Below, piece after piece: positions 7,254 through 7,656 of a stretch of 7,656 nucleotides of DNA. The notes beneath the pieces are model-generated. The model saw only the letters and a program-made list of their open reading frames with translations, made no database searches and was not told the origin of the DNA. Made by a program: the position numbers and the translations under genes. This DNA is from Treponema_I sp045631425. GTDB lineage: Bacteria > Spirochaetota > Spirochaetia > Treponematales > Treponemataceae. Location: contig JAZQUR010000039.1 in NCBI GenBank assembly GCA_045631425.1, forward strand, positions 1-7,656. The letters are read 5' to 3'. Positions within the stretch are counted from its first letter, which is position 1. Each line of letters begins with the position of its first letter.

Positions 7254-7656
7254 AATTGAAAATATTTCCGTGATTTTATTTATAATTCTATTTTGCTCAT
7301 TTAATGGTGGTATAGGAATCATTATTTCTTCTAGATTACCTCTAGAAATTCTTAAACGTGTTGTTCCTGTACAACTTGCCTTTATCAAATCTAGGTATTT
7401 TGTAGACTGTGTATAATAAATAAAAAAATAATCTAATAAAATTCTATTATTTATTCGTAAAATTGTGCAATCTACAGCTGTAATTAAACGATTTGTCATA
7501 ACAGGTATAATACAAGCTCTTCCAACTGGTTCTGGTAATCTTGAAATTAATATATCACCTGGGAATATTTCATTACAATTTAGATTATTAAAAGTTTCTT
7601 CACTTATATAATGATAACTATCCTTTTTATCTCTGAAATTACCAAATCCAATATTG
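7224..7656 (-). CDS. hsdS: Second HsdS specificity protein, C-terminal part (5' end off the right edge)
   Basis: The reverse strand is open from the right edge to the TAA at 7226-7224, giving the last 143 residues. It shows the second half of a recognition domain: IGFGNFRDKKDSYHYI, FPGDILISRLPEPVGRA, a CTGTTRLRIS motif, then PIPPLNEQNRI and a final helix. These are normal HsdS features, and the sequence has no internal stop or frameshift. The C-terminal 24 residues match about 13 of 24 in the + strand HsdS, so this is a homologue with a different recognition domain, not a recent copy. It converges on the + gene and overlaps it by 30 bases. A start at 7499 is possible but unlikely, because conserved sequence continues upstream. 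It may be a full second hsdS with its own promoter or a silent cassette for recombination; its 5' part is needed to tell. Confidence 0.85.
   Translation of the reverse strand, partial: NIGFGNFRDKKDSYHYISEETFNNLNCNEIFPGDILISRLPEPVGRACIIPVMTNRLITAVDCTILRINNRILLDYFFIYYTQSTKYLDLIKASCTGTTRLRISRGNLEEIMIPIPPLNEQNRIINKITEIFSILDKISFNLV
7225..7252. repeat. Imperfect palindrome at the convergent hsdS ends
   Basis: Reading outward from AAAC (7237-7240), the arms are AGATTA/TAATCT (7231-7236, 7241-7246), then a 2-base mismatch, then TAGA/TCTA (7225-7228, 7249-7252). It lies wholly inside the 30-bp overlap of the two genes. Each strand encodes L-D-(Q/K)-I-x-x-N-L-(I/V)-stop. The stem is A+T-rich and no T-run follows, so it is not a convincing terminator. 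Confidence 0.75.

Noticed and set aside
1..7656. CRISPR array, tRNA, rRNA or insertion sequence
   Set aside because: No regularly spaced direct repeats, no tRNA-like cloverleaf segments and no transposase motifs or terminal inverted repeats were seen; nearly all sequence is accounted for by coding genes.

Overview
The window holds a four-gene operon encoding a Type I restriction-modification (R-M) system on the + strand. It is flanked on the left by a divergent, partial TIR-domain gene and on the right by a convergent, partial second specificity gene. The DNA is very A+T-rich (roughly 30% G+C by eye), genes are tightly packed, Shine-Dalgarno sequences are clear at most starts, and the best promoter is a TATAAT-type extended -10. 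This fits a low-GC bacterium such as a Firmicute or a host-associated spirochaete (Treponema-like). It argues against Bacteroidetes, which seldom use SD sequences and have a different promoter consensus. The taxonomic guess is weak. The combination of genes suggests a defence island rather than core genome.

Layout. 1-702 (- strand): the first 234 residues of a TIR-domain protein that runs off the left edge. 703-942: a 240-base divergent intergenic region with a strong candidate promoter for the R-M operon and a weaker one for the TIR gene. 943-3720: hsdR, nuclease plus translocase. 3720-5165: hsdM, overlapping hsdR by one base (TAATG). 5168-5665: a small acidic protein of unknown function lying between hsdM and hsdS. 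5667-7253: hsdS, with two target-recognition domains and a duplicated conserved spacer. 7224-7656 (- strand): the 3' part of a second hsdS, tail-to-tail with the first and running off the right edge.

How the genes work together. HsdS picks the bipartite DNA target. HsdM with HsdS methylates adenine in it. HsdR added to that complex translocates DNA and cuts it when the target is unmethylated. The second hsdS could supply alternative target-recognition domains by recombination or be expressed as a separate specificity subunit. The two hsdS genes overlap by 30 bp that form an imperfect palindrome, so both strands encode nearly the same C-terminal peptide and a stop. The unknown acidic protein is translated as part of the operon and is the best candidate here for an undescribed component. 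The TIR protein is probably an independent NAD-consuming defence effector or part of a neighbouring system whose other members lie off the left edge.
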